Assembly: GCA_003987725.1 (NCBI GenBank)
Contig: RXJH01000001.1
Location: 434,001 to 498,000 of the forward strand
Length of the DNA: 64,000 bases
Source of the DNA: Hyphomicrobium sp.
Lineage (GTDB): Bacteria > Pseudomonadota > Alphaproteobacteria > Rhizobiales > Hyphomicrobiaceae
Direction: 5' to 3'
Made by a program: the position numbers and the translations under genes. The notes under the pieces were generated by a model. The model saw nothing but the letters and a program-made list of their open reading frames with translations. It had not been told where the DNA came from and searched no databases. The first letter of the stretch is position 1. Each line of letters starts with the position of its first letter. Of the stretch, positions 18,715-27,059 are shown piece after piece.

Positions 18715-19422
18715 ATGGCAGCTCTCGTACCGGACCTGCCGCAGGTCGAACAGCACATCGTCGAGATCACGAACAAGGCGCGGCAAGACCAGAAGCTCGT
18801 GCCCTTGAAGGTCAACGCCATACTTGCAAGAGCCGCGCGCGCCTACGCCGAACGGGTCGCGCGTAGCGGAACCTTCTCCCATTCCGCAGACGGACGCACG
18901 CCTGCCCAACGCGCGGAGAACGCCGGCTACAAGCATTGCGACATCGCCGAAAATCTCGCCATGGATGAGAACAGCCAGGGCTTCGATACCGGCGCCCTCG
19001 CCCTTCAGGCGATCGCGGGGTGGATGAATTCGCCTCCGCATCGCGCCAACATGATGCGCGCTTCCGTCACCGAGATCGGCGTGGGCGTTGCGCGCGCACC
19101 TGGTTCGAAGCCGAAGTTCATTTCGGTCGAACTGCTGGGCCGGCCCGCAACAGAGATTTATTCCTTCAAAGTGGTGAACTTATCGAATGGCGGCGTCAGC
19201 TATTCGTTCGGGGGCAAGACGCGGGAACTGAAACCGGGCACATCGGCGGTTCTCACGGCCTGTTCGCCGGGAGAACTCGTGTTGTCGAAGCTTGGCAATT
19301 TCCTTTCAAATGCTGTCGAAATTGCACGGACTCCTGCTGAAAACAAAAGGGTTTATGCGTTGAAGTCGACAGCGGTCGGCGGGACGACGCTCGAAGTCTC
19401 GGTGCTTGGGACGCCCCCTTAA
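18715..19422 (+). CDS. CAP/SCP-domain protein (cysteine-rich secretory protein family)
   Basis: 235 aa. The CAP domain spans about residues 12-145: EITNKARQDQKLVPLKVNAILARAARAYAERVA, then TFSHSADGRTPAQRAENAGY, then IAENLAMDE, then GWMNSPPHRANMM. The acid and His residues of the CAP cavity are present (H in FSHS, E in AENL, H in PPHR). A smaller all-beta C-terminal region follows. Most bacterial CAP proteins are exported, yet from this ATG no signal peptide is seen; the frame is open far upstream, but only as a shadow of parC. The AATTGGGTA before the ATG is a poor RBS. Function unknown. Confidence 0.85.
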   Translation: MAALVPDLPQVEQHIVEITNKARQDQKLVPLKVNAILARAARAYAERVARSGTFSHSADGRTPAQRAENAGYKHCDIAENLAMDENSQGFDTGALALQAIAGWMNSPPHRANMMRASVTEIGVGVARAPGSKPKFISVELLGRPATEIYSFKVVNLSNGGVSYSFGGKTRELKPGTSAVLTACSPGELVLSKLGNFLSNAVEIARTPAENKRVYALKSTAVGGTTLEVSVLGTPP

Positions 19423-19496
19423 CTGTATCCCTGCGGAACGTTTCCCACGCTTCAGGCGTTACTCCAAGCTGTTACAAAACGGAATTCGGAGACACC

Positions 19497-19745
19497 ATGG
19501 AAGCACGCCAGCTCATGATCTATGTAGGTTTGAGTGTTGTGGCCGTGATAGCCGTCGTGGGCGGCGTCGCTGCTTATCAGCGCTCGCAATCCGACGTACT
19601 GGTCGACGTCCCGGCCGTACGCATTGAAACAAACAGGGCCACCGGCGAGACGAAAGTCGATGCGCCCTTCGCTCACGTCGAAAAGGACCAGAACGGTACG
19701 CGCGTCGACGCTCCAGGCGTCAAGGTCGATGTGCCAGCGCATTAG
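19497..19745 (+). CDS. Small membrane-anchored hypothetical protein (82 aa)
   Basis: Residues 8-26 (IYVGLSVVAVIAVVGGVAA) form one N-terminal transmembrane helix or uncleaved signal. The rest is a periplasmic tail with a loosely repeated pattern, VDVPAVRIET..., VDAPFAHVEK..., VDAPGVKVDVP. A clear RBS (CGGAG) lies about 7 nt before the ATG, and a strong terminator follows 25 bp after the stop. No known family. Confidence 0.75.
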   Translation: MEARQLMIYVGLSVVAVIAVVGGVAAYQRSQSDVLVDVPAVRIETNRATGETKVDAPFAHVEKDQNGTRVDAPGVKVDVPAH

Positions 19746-19769
19746 CCATTCATGAATGCCATTCGGAAG

Positions 19770-19799
19770 AGCCGCCCGTCGCGTGATGGGCGGCTTTTT
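19770..19799 (+). terminator. Rho-independent terminator after the 82-aa membrane protein
   Basis: AGCCGCCC and GGGCGGCT form an 8-bp perfect GC-rich stem around a 10-nt loop, followed by TTTTTC on the plus strand. It ends the CAP-protein/small-membrane-protein unit before the convergent SDR gene. Confidence 0.85.
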
Positions 19800-19807
19800 C
19801 TATGGGT

Positions 19808-20602
19808 TTATCCGATCGTTCGGAGAATCCCGCCTTCGACGCGCAACGCCGCGCCGTTGGTCGCCGAGGCTTCCTTCGACGCAGCGTAAACGACCATATT
19901 CGCGACTTCCTCGACCGTCGCGAAGCGCTGGAGGAGCGATGTCGGCCGGTGCGTCTGGACGAACGTTGCGGCCATCTCGTCGGGCGTCTTTTTGTTCGCT
20001 GTCGCCATGGCTTTCAGAAAATCTTCTACACCCTCGGATCGCGTCGGGCCGGGCAAGACGGAATTGACGGTGACGTTGGTTCCGGCCGTCAACTGCGCGA
20101 GCCCCTGCGTGAGCGAGAGCTGTGCAGTTTTGGTCAGGCCGTAGTGGATCATCTCGGCGGGGATGTTCACCGCCGATTCCGACGATATGAAAATCACACG
20201 CCCCCAATTTCGTTCGAGCATTCCCGGCATGAATGCCCGCGACAGGCGCACGCCCGACATCACGTTCGTCTCGAAGAAGTGGATCCAATCGGCGTCGGTA
20301 ATTTCGAAGAACGGCTTCGGCTCGAAGATGCCGGCGTTATTGATCAGGATGTCGACGGCCGGAGCCGCCTTAACCAGGGCAGCGCAGCCTTCGGCGGTGG
20401 AGACGTCGGCGGCGACTCCCGAGACCGCGGCAGCGTTGACGCTATGATGGACCGCAGCGATGCCCTTATCCACGCTTTCCTGACGCCGGCCGTTGATGAC
20501 CACCTTGGCCCCTGCCCGCGCCAGCCCCTTTGCGATTGCGAGGCCTATGCCGACCGTCGAACCCGTGACCACGGCCGTCTTGTTCGTGAGATCTACTTTC
20601 AT
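19808..20602 (-). CDS. SDR family oxidoreductase
   Basis: A classical short-chain dehydrogenase, 264 aa from the preferred start MKVDLTNKTAVVTGS (a further ATG lies 18 bp upstream at 20620). The cofactor motif is TGSTVGIG, then NNAG in LINNAGIF. The catalytic Ser is in ISSESAV, and Tyr and Lys are in YGLTK. The C-terminus GGILRTIG is of the usual SDR kind. An acid in the position after the second beta strand is replaced by NGRRQ, which suggests NADP(H). Substrate unknown. It is a single gene, divergent from the CYTH protein. Confidence 0.9.
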   Translation of the reverse strand: MKVDLTNKTAVVTGSTVGIGLAIAKGLARAGAKVVINGRRQESVDKGIAAVHHSVNAAAVSGVAADVSTAEGCAALVKAAPAVDILINNAGIFEPKPFFEITDADWIHFFETNVMSGVRLSRAFMPGMLERNWGRVIFISSESAVNIPAEMIHYGLTKTAQLSLTQGLAQLTAGTNVTVNSVLPGPTRSEGVEDFLKAMATANKKTPDEMAATFVQTHRPTSLLQRFATVEEVANMVVYAASKEASATNGAALRVEGGILRTIG

Positions 20603-20851
20603 CGGATCAATCCAGTTCAAATTGTGCGGGTCAGAGCCCGATCTCGAACGATTTCAGGCAGCTCGATATATTCCATCGCGGCGCCGCTGTTGATAGCCGT
20701 AAGATGCATGTCCGCATTCCGCCACCCCGGCCTGCAATGCGGCGAAACATTAACTTCGTATTCACGCGCTACCAGTGGATTTGAGCCAATTGGCTCCCTA
20801 CCTAGGTTGGAGTCATAATCCTTTAACGCTCGCTTCTCCGGCGGAGATCGA

Positions 20852-21334
20852 ATGGCAATCGAAATTGAACGAAAATTTGTCGTGCGCGACGACCGCTGGC
20901 GGCAATTTGAGATCGGCTGCGCGCCCATCGAGCAGGGCTATTTCGCGCGCACGCCGCTGGTGAAAGCCCGAGTACGCATTTTTGGCGAGAATGGCTACGT
21001 GACGCTGAAGAGCGCGAATGCAGCGGGTTCGATGTCGCGGCAGGAATTCGAATACAAGATACCGAAAGCCGATGCTGCAGAGATGCTACGGCAGTTCAGC
21101 ATGGAATCTCCGATCAGGAAGGTTCGCTACGACGTTCCCTTCGAAGGCAACATCTGGACCGTCGACGTTTTCCAAGGGGCGAACGCCGGCTTGGTTCTGG
21201 CCGAAGTCGAACTCGAGAGCACGGACCAATCGATCACGCTGCCTCCGTGGATCGGCGATGAGGTGACAAGCGATCCGCGCTACGAGAACTCAAGCCTTGC
21301 CCGTTCGCCCTTCACCACGTGGAGCCATAGCTGA
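20852..21334 (+). CDS. CYTH domain protein (triphosphate tunnel metalloenzyme)
   Basis: 160 aa, a single CYTH domain. The signature EIERK (E4, E6, K8) at the very start binds metal and triphosphate. Further tunnel residues are visible in KARVRIFGENGYVTLK, QEFEYKIP, VDVFQG and LAEVELES. Short stand-alone members of this size hydrolyse inorganic triphosphate (the NE1496/YgiF N-domain kind) rather than make cAMP; that is inferred from family and length. CGGAG lies 6 nt before the ATG. It is convergent with the AraC regulator, 2 bp apart. Confidence 0.9.
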   Translation: MAIEIERKFVVRDDRWRQFEIGCAPIEQGYFARTPLVKARVRIFGENGYVTLKSANAAGSMSRQEFEYKIPKADAAEMLRQFSMESPIRKVRYDVPFEGNIWTVDVFQGANAGLVLAEVELESTDQSITLPPWIGDEVTSDPRYENSSLARSPFTTWSHS

Positions 21335-21336
21335 TT

Positions 21337-22350
21337 TCACCCGTGGAGCGCTGCTTGTCGATACGCGCGCGGTGATTGTCCCGTCCACCTACGGAACGCG
21401 CGGGTGAAATGTGCCGGGTCGGAATAGCCGAGATTCAAAGCGATATCCGTCACGGACGTCCGGCCCTCATGCAGAAGCCGTTTCGCGTGGCGGCTTAGCA
21501 GATCATCGACCAGATCGACGAAGGACGTGCCGTTTTCGCCAAGCCGGCGTTGCAACGATCGGGGCGTCGTGCCGAGCTTGGCCGCGACCCAGGCGATGCG
21601 CGGATAGCCTTCGTGCAGAGCGAGCTCCGTCACCGCAAGCGTCGTCGCTAAGACATCGCTTTGGCGGGGAACGGGAGGTTCGCTGCCGGCGGCACATTCA
21701 TCCGATGCAGATCTTCCCGAATAGATCGTGTTGCCAAGCAGGGACGCGTCGAACTCAATCGCCGGAACCGCGTGACCGTGCGAGACGTTCGCTGAAAAAA
21801 TGTCTTCAAGCGGCGCGCGGGGCGAGCCCGACGGAAGCGCGGTCATCACGAGGTTCGGCCGCCAGTGCGGGCCGGCGTAACCGCGCACGACGTCCATCGC
21901 GTACCCGAGCGCGAGAAATTCGTTGTGGTGCCGCCCATCGGTTTCCGGTTCGATGAACTCGATCGACCAGCGCACGCGCGGTCCGTGACGCGAGACGGTG
22001 AGAACGGTCGACGTTTGCAGCATCACGTTCAGACCGGCGTGGGCGCGAAACATCGCATCGCGAAGCGTTTCGGCCTTGCATACCCAGGCACCGAACGCGC
22101 TCAGATCCTCACTCTTCACGGCCTGGCCGAGACGTGCGCCGAAGTACGCATCGCCGGTCTCGCGGGCCGCTTTCTCGAGCAGGCGAAACTGCTCCCGAAG
22201 CGGCACGATCAATTCGCGCTGCTCAAGAATTGCAAACGGCAAATCGACCTTGCGAAGCACCCGCGCAATCGAGCCGCCATGGCATTCCATGAATGCCGCT
22301 ATGGGGCCAAGCGAGCTTGCCCTGGTAACTCCTGAAAGACGGGGCGCCAT
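21337..22350 (-). CDS. AraC family transcriptional regulator with AraC_N (arabinose-binding-like) domain
   Basis: About 337 aa from the ATG at 22350; the frame reaches a TTG at 22398. The N-terminal AraC-like ligand region (about 25-200) contains AFMECHGGSIARVLRK. The C-terminal double helix-turn-helix covers about the last 100 residues: WVAAKLGTTPRSLQRRLGE and ALNLGYSDPAHFTRAFRRWTGQSPRAYR. This is the OruR/ArgR-like subgroup found upstream of catabolic genes. It is divergently placed from a cupin gene with about 135 bp between starts, so it probably controls that gene. Confidence 0.9.
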   Translation of the reverse strand: MAPRLSGVTRASSLGPIAAFMECHGGSIARVLRKVDLPFAILEQRELIVPLREQFRLLEKAARETGDAYFGARLGQAVKSEDLSAFGAWVCKAETLRDAMFRAHAGLNVMLQTSTVLTVSRHGPRVRWSIEFIEPETDGRHHNEFLALGYAMDVVRGYAGPHWRPNLVMTALPSGSPRAPLEDIFSANVSHGHAVPAIEFDASLLGNTIYSGRSASDECAAGSEPPVPRQSDVLATTLAVTELALHEGYPRIAWVAAKLGTTPRSLQRRLGENGTSFVDLVDDLLSRHAKRLLHEGRTSVTDIALNLGYSDPAHFTRAFRRWTGQSPRAYRQAALHG

Positions 22351-22485
22351 CGCTGCTGCCGGGCTCAATTTTCCCTCGAACGTGGCGCAAAATGGCAAGC
22401 GGCGGAGGAGGCTTCAAGTCACGTTAGCGTTATGAGCGCACACTGTTTATGCGCGTGCTACCAAACCAAGAAACTGGGGAAACCG

Positions 22486-22944
22486 ATGAGCACAGCCCTG
22501 CACACGAAGCCCGTCATGACGGTTCCGTTCGAAGACCATATCGATTGGTACACGCTCGAAGGCTTTCCGCACCTCGCCTATCACATTTGCGCGGTCGACG
22601 AGGCAAAGCGCATCGTCGACATTCTCTTCAAGTTCGACGCCAATTCACAGATCGCGCTGCATCGGCACAAGGCCGACTACATCACGCTGACCCTTCGCGG
22701 GGAGCTGCGCATTTACCGGCCGAACGGCGAGTTGAAAGAAATCCGGCCGACCGGGGCTTACGTCTCCGGAACAGCGGACGGCGAGCCGCATCGGGAGGGT
22801 GGCGGCGACGAGGACGTCATCGCGTTCTTCAGCAACCGGAACGTCGAAAATCTCGTCTACGAGATTCTCGACGACAATCTGAACACGGTTGCGACCCTCG
22901 GCATGGCGGAATTCAAAGCCCTCCACGCCGCTCAACGCGATTAG
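22486..22944 (+). CDS. Cupin-domain protein
   Basis: 152 aa from MSTALHTKPVMTV, with a GGGGA-type RBS 6-10 nt upstream. The cupin metal-binding motif is HRHKADYITLTLRGELRIY (H-x-H...); the second motif region is PTGAYVSGTADGEPHREGG. It resembles the ChrR/acetylacetone-cleaving cupin group. It could be a dioxygenase-like enzyme or a sugar or small-molecule binding protein. Because it is divergent from an AraC regulator it is probably inducible. Its stop overlaps the convergent transpeptidase stop by 4 bp. Confidence 0.8.
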   Translation: MSTALHTKPVMTVPFEDHIDWYTLEGFPHLAYHICAVDEAKRIVDILFKFDANSQIALHRHKADYITLTLRGELRIYRPNGELKEIRPTGAYVSGTADGEPHREGGGDEDVIAFFSNRNVENLVYEILDDNLNTVATLGMAEFKALHAAQRD

Positions 22945-23996
22945 TGCCAGCCGTTATAGGGATCGTCGTCATCCATCGGAGCGTTCGCGCCGCGCGCATA
23001 CGAACGCGGCGATGACGCTGCTTTTGCCTTTGCATTCGCTGCGATCTTGCCGCTGAGCGAGCGGACGACGGTGACTTCGGTTCCGACACGCACCAGCGTC
23101 GCCAGATGCAGCACGTTCTCGTTCAGCATGCGGAAGCAGCCGGACGATTCCGCCTTGCCGATCGACTTCGGATCGTTGGTGCCGTGAATGCGGTAGAGCG
23201 TATTGCCGAGATATATTGCTTTTACGCCGAGCGGATTGCGGATGCCGCCCAGCATGCGCTCAGGCAGCTCAGGCTTTCTCCGCCGCATGTCCGCCGGCGG
23301 ATACCAGTCCGGCCAATCGGCGACACGCGAAACCTTTTCCTTGCCAGTCCACGTGAAGCCCTGACGCCCGACGCCGATTGAATAGGCGTAGGCCGACGTC
23401 GAACTCAGCACGTAATAGAGTTTTCGCGCGCCGGTATCGATGACGATCGATCCTGGTGAATATGGTCCGCTGAAGGCGACCACCGCGGGCGCGACGGGTC
23501 TGATGTAGGGCTTGTCACCGCCGGTGGTTCCGGGCGTCTTGCTGAGGCGTGCTTCGTCGTCGGGCGAAGGTGCCGCATCCCAGGCGCCGTAATCGTCGCG
23601 TTCGTCGAAGTAGCGCGAATCCGGCGATCGTCGATCGTTGAAATACGCCCGGCCGGCGGGACGTGGTTCGCTATAGCGCTGATCGTTGTAGCGCGGACCG
23701 TCGCTATCGTCGTCACCGTAACCGGGATCGCCGTTGTAGCGCGGGTCGTATCTCCGCGGATCGTCATCGCGATAATTGGGGCGAACGTCGGCGCGCGGTC
23801 CCTCGCGGTTATCGTAGCCGCGTTCGGTGGGATAACGATCGTCCTGGGGATCGGCATAGGAATCGTCGTCGTCAGGCACGACTTGCACGGGCGGCCGCCG
23901 GGGGCCGCCCCAGGGATCCCACTGCTGGGCAAAGACATGACTTGAGGCACCGATCGTCGCCGACGCTGCAATGATCGCAAAGAGAAAAGATTTCAT
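22941..23996 (-). CDS. L,D-transpeptidase (YkuD family), exported, with D/R/Y-rich linker
   Basis: 351 aa from MKSFLFAIIAASATIGASSHVFA, a clear Sec signal peptide. The YkuD domain occupies about 170-315: IVIDTGARKLYYVLS at its start, and the catalytic HGTNDP...SSGCFRM (His, Ser, Cys and Arg all present). It would cross-link peptidoglycan (3-3 links) or attach proteins to it. Between signal and domain lies a 140-residue disordered stretch very rich in Asp, Arg, Tyr and Pro (for example RRYDPRYNGDPGYGDDDSD). The C-terminal tail is again low complexity. The ATG at 24014 is less likely because it places six residues before the signal peptide. Confidence 0.92.
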   Translation of the reverse strand: MKSFLFAIIAASATIGASSHVFAQQWDPWGGPRRPPVQVVPDDDDSYADPQDDRYPTERGYDNREGPRADVRPNYRDDDPRRYDPRYNGDPGYGDDDSDGPRYNDQRYSEPRPAGRAYFNDRRSPDSRYFDERDDYGAWDAAPSPDDEARLSKTPGTTGGDKPYIRPVAPAVVAFSGPYSPGSIVIDTGARKLYYVLSSTSAYAYSIGVGRQGFTWTGKEKVSRVADWPDWYPPADMRRRKPELPERMLGGIRNPLGVKAIYLGNTLYRIHGTNDPKSIGKAESSGCFRMLNENVLHLATLVRVGTEVTVVRSLSGKIAANAKAKAASSPRSYARGANAPMDDDDPYNGWH

Positions 23997-24245
23997 AGAA
24001 CCCCGCGCACCCATAGCTCACTCGCACCGGCCCAACAGTCACGTAGTCTGTCCGGTTCCATCGCGAGAGCTTCACCCGCGAAGTGGTCATTGGCGTGGCA
24101 AACAAATGGCAAAGGGTGCGGCTTGCAATTCAAATCGCATTTCGAACTTTGCGTACTGGCAAAGGTTTGGGTGACCGAGTGCGCACGCCATCGCGCATTT
24201 CAAGGCGGCTTCATCGCTGCCTTATTTGCTGTCGCGATCAGCGGT

Positions 24246-24521
24246 TCAACGGGAGGTTCGAGAGAGCACGTCCATCAGCTCGGCCACCTTGCGACGCTGA
24301 TCTGCCGCGTCGCCGCTCGCGATCGCATGCTCGACGCAATGGGCGACGTGATCACGCAGCACTTCTTCCTCGACGCGCCGAAGCGCTGCCCGAACGGCCG
24401 AAATCTGCGTCACCACGTCGATGCAGTACCGCCCCTCTTCCACCATCTTGGCGAGGCCGCGAACCTGGCCCTCGATGCGGTTGAGACGTTTCAGACAGGC
24501 GGCTTTCGATTGTTTTTCCAT
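24246..24521 (-). CDS. csoR: CsoR-type copper-sensing repressor
   Basis: 91 aa all-helical metal-sensing repressor of the CsoR/RcnR family. The copper ligands follow the CsoR pattern: C33 in RYCIDVV, H58 and C62 in DHVAHCVEH, with spacing 25 and 4 as in known CsoR. Conserved [12 protein letters not shown] heads the first helix. It is divergent from copA and separated by a perfect inverted-repeat operator (24531-24549), so copper binding should release repression of both. The predicted promoter puts the transcription start at or next to the ATG, so the message may be leaderless. Confidence 0.95.
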   Translation of the reverse strand: MEKQSKAACLKRLNRIEGQVRGLAKMVEEGRYCIDVVTQISAVRAALRRVEEEVLRDHVAHCVEHAIASGDAADQRRKVAELMDVLSRTSR

Positions 24522-24524
24522 GCC

Positions 24525-24553
24525 TTGACGTATACCCTACGGGGGTATATGTG
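24525..24553 (+). promoter_or_regulatory. Predicted copA promoter
   Basis: TTGACG (24525-24530), 17 bp, TATGTG (24548-24553). The spacer is filled by the CsoR operator, so repressor binding would block RNA polymerase. A start near 24560 leaves a leader of about 48 nt to the ATG at 24608, which has AGGAA as RBS. Confidence 0.55.
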
Positions 24554-24557
24554 TCAA
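24529..24557 (-). promoter_or_regulatory. Predicted csoR promoter, overlapping and opposed to the copA promoter
   Basis: On the minus strand: TTGACA (24552-24557), 17 bp, TATACG (24529-24534). The -35 is a perfect consensus. The start would fall at about 24522, next to the csoR ATG at 24519-24521. Its spacer also contains the operator, so CsoR would repress its own gene. Confidence 0.55.
24531..24549. promoter_or_regulatory. CsoR operator (copper operator)
   Basis: A perfect inverted repeat TATACCC-TACGG-GGGTATA, 7-bp arms and 5-bp centre. This matches the known CsoR-family operator pattern of TACCC/GGGTA half-sites around a GC-rich centre. It lies between csoR and copA within both predicted promoters. 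Confidence 0.8.
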
Positions 24558-24607
24558 CCGCGAGATTGGTCCGGGTGATGGCCCCCGGTTCCGCTAGGAA
24601 TTGCATC

Positions 24608-27016
24608 ATGAGCGCCGACAAGCCGAGTACGGGATCCGAGCCGAGCACACCTGCAAAGAGCTGCTGCTCGCGCAATCATGCCGCACACGGACATACTGAG
24701 CACGAGCATGCGGTCGATGCGTCTGCCAAGGCGAAAGACCCGGTGTGTGGGATGACCGTCGATCCGCACACGGCGAAGCATCGCGCCGAGCATGGCGGAA
24801 AGACCTATTACTTCTGCGCCGCCGGATGCCGGACCAAGTTCGTTGCCGATCCCGCGCGATATCTGGAGCCGGAAGCCGCGAAGGCGGAGCCGGTTCCCGC
24901 CGGCACCATCTATACCTGTCCGATGCATCCCGAGATCCGGCAGGTCGGCCCAGGCTCCTGCCCGATCTGTGGCATGGCGCTCGAGCCGGAGCTCGTCACC
25001 GCCGAAGCCGAACCCAACGCCGAGCTTCTGGACATGACGCGGCGGCTGTGGATTGGCGCGGCGCTTGCCCTTCCCGTCTTCATTCTTGAGATGGGCAGCC
25101 ATCTTTTCAATTTGCATCACATCATCAGTCCGACCATTTCGAACTGGGTGCAGTTCGCGCTGGCGACACCTGTCGTTCTCTGGGCGGGATTTCCTTTCTT
25201 TGAGCGCGGCTGGAAATCGCTCGAAACACGCAATCTCAACATGTTCACGTTGATTGCGCTCGGAACGGGTGTCGCGTGGATCTACAGTGTCGTCGCGACC
25301 CTGTTTCCTCAAATCTTCCCAGCATCGCTTCGCGGAATGGACGGCGCCGTTCCGGTCTACTTCGAGGCCGCGGCCGTCATCACCGTGCTGGTTCTCGTCG
25401 GGCAGGTCTTGGAACTCAGAGCCCGCGAGCAAACGAGCGGCGCCATTCGCGCCCTTCTCAATCTGGCTCCGAAAACGGCGCGACGCCTCAAGCCCGATGG
25501 TTCGGACGAAGAGGTGCAGATCGATGCGATCGCGGTCGGCGAACTCCTGCGCGTGCGACCCGGCGAGCGCATCGCCGTCGACGGCATCGTCACCGACGGC
25601 AAAAGCAACGTCGATGAATCCATGGTGACGGGCGAGCCCCTGCCCGTTTCGAAAAGCGCCGGAGCGAAAGTCATTGGCGGGACGATCAACGGATCGGGTG
25701 CACTCATCATCCGGGCCGAAAAGGTCGGCCGCGATACGATGCTCGCGCGCATCGTGCAGATGGTCGCCGAAGCCCAGCGCAGCCGCGCACCCATTCAGCG
25801 CCTCGCCGATCAAGTCGCCGGATGGTTCGTGCCCCTCGTCATCGGCGTCGCTGTGCTCGCGTTCGCCGCGTGGATGCTGTTCGGTCCCGAGCCGCGGTTC
25901 TCGTATGCGCTCGTTGCCGCCGTTTCTGTGCTGATCATCGCCTGCCCGTGCGCGCTCGGTCTCGCGACGCCGATGTCGATCATGGTGGGCGTCGGCCGCG
26001 GTGCGCAGTCCGGCGTGCTGATCAAGAACGCCGAGGCGCTCGAACGGATGGAGAAAATCGATACCCTCGTGGTCGACAAGACCGGCACGCTGACGGAAGG
26101 CAAGCCAAAGGTCACCGCGATCCGCACGGCTTCGTCGATCGGCGAAGACGAACTCCTGAGGCTCGCCGCCGGTCTCGAGTTGGCAAGCGAGCATCCGCTG
26201 GGCGCAGCCATCGTCGCGGCGGCGCAGGGGCGCAACATGGCGCTGCCGCAAGCTCGCGATTTCGCTTCGCCGTCGGGCAAGGGCGTGTCTGGCGTCATCG
26301 AGGGCCGCAATGTCGTCATCGGCAATCGAACGATTTTCGACGAGGCTGGCATCGATACGTCGGCTCTTGCCGCCGATGCTGAAAAGCTTCGTGGCGACGG
26401 CGCGACTGCCATTTACGTTGCCATCGACGGCAAGGCCGCTGGCATCATCGCGATCGCCGATCCGATCAAGGCGACGACACCGTCGGCGGTTCGCAAGCTC
26501 AAGGAAAGCGGCGTTCACGTCGTCATGCTGACGGGCGACAACGCGACAACGGCGAAGGCTGTCGCCGCCAAGCTCGGCATCGACGACGTGAGGGCCGACG
26601 TTCTGCCTGAGGATAAGGCCAAGTTCGTTTCCGAACTCCGGAGACAAGGTCACGCGGTGGCGATGGCCGGCGACGGCGTCAACGATGCGCCAGCGCTCGC
26701 GGCAGCCGATGTCGGCATTGCGATGGGAACCGGCACCGACGTTGCCATCGAGAGCGCCGGCATTACGCTCGTCAAAGGCGATCTCGAGGGCATTGCGCGC
26801 GCGCGGCAGCTCTCGCAGGCGACGATGTCGAACATCCGGCAGAATCTCTTCTTCGCGTTCATCTATAACGCGGGCGGCGTGCCGATCGCGGCGGGCATTC
26901 TGTACCCCGTCTTCGGATTACTTCTCTCTCCGATCATCGCGGCGGCGGCGATGGCTTTATCGTCCGTAAGCGTGATCGGGAACGCGCTTCGCCTGCGCCA
27001 CACCAACATCGGTTAG
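24608..27016 (+). CDS. copA: Copper-exporting P1B-type ATPase with N-terminal YHS and heavy-metal-binding domains
   Basis: 802 aa. The order is: a His-rich tip ([12 protein letters not shown]), a YHS domain (43-88: [18 protein letters not shown]), a heavy-metal-binding domain (100-127: [19 protein letters not shown]), then the P1B core. The core has the actuator TGEP (341-344), the transmembrane metal site CPC (446-448), the phosphorylated D490 in DKTGTLT, SEHPLGA in the nucleotide domain and [13 protein letters not shown]. It pumps Cu(I) out of the cytoplasm using ATP. The usual ferredoxin-like GMxCxxC domain is absent. The start at 24608 is preferred to upstream starts because those overlap the promoter. 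It is controlled by the divergent csoR through the shared operator. Confidence 0.96.
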   Translation: MSADKPSTGSEPSTPAKSCCSRNHAAHGHTEHEHAVDASAKAKDPVCGMTVDPHTAKHRAEHGGKTYYFCAAGCRTKFVADPARYLEPEAAKAEPVPAGTIYTCPMHPEIRQVGPGSCPICGMALEPELVTAEAEPNAELLDMTRRLWIGAALALPVFILEMGSHLFNLHHIISPTISNWVQFALATPVVLWAGFPFFERGWKSLETRNLNMFTLIALGTGVAWIYSVVATLFPQIFPASLRGMDGAVPVYFEAAAVITVLVLVGQVLELRAREQTSGAIRALLNLAPKTARRLKPDGSDEEVQIDAIAVGELLRVRPGERIAVDGIVTDGKSNVDESMVTGEPLPVSKSAGAKVIGGTINGSGALIIRAEKVGRDTMLARIVQMVAEAQRSRAPIQRLADQVAGWFVPLVIGVAVLAFAAWMLFGPEPRFSYALVAAVSVLIIACPCALGLATPMSIMVGVGRGAQSGVLIKNAEALERMEKIDTLVVDKTGTLTEGKPKVTAIRTASSIGEDELLRLAAGLELASEHPLGAAIVAAAQGRNMALPQARDFASPSGKGVSGVIEGRNVVIGNRTIFDEAGIDTSALAADAEKLRGDGATAIYVAIDGKAAGIIAIADPIKATTPSAVRKLKESGVHVVMLTGDNATTAKAVAAKLGIDDVRADVLPEDKAKFVSELRRQGHAVAMAGDGVNDAPALAAADVGIAMGTGTDVAIESAGITLVKGDLEGIARARQLSQATMSNIRQNLFFAFIYNAGGVPIAAGILYPVFGLLLSPIIAAAAMALSSVSVIGNALRLRHTNIG

Positions 27017-27059
27017 TTGCGATGTTTTGGTGCGATTTGTGGGCAAAGGAGGCGTATGT

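Noticed and set aside
24554-26653. A 699-codon open frame on the minus strand opposite copA
   Set aside because: It is the mirror of copA codons in a GC-rich genome; the translated product has no domain and is low in hydrophobic order, while copA has every expected motif.
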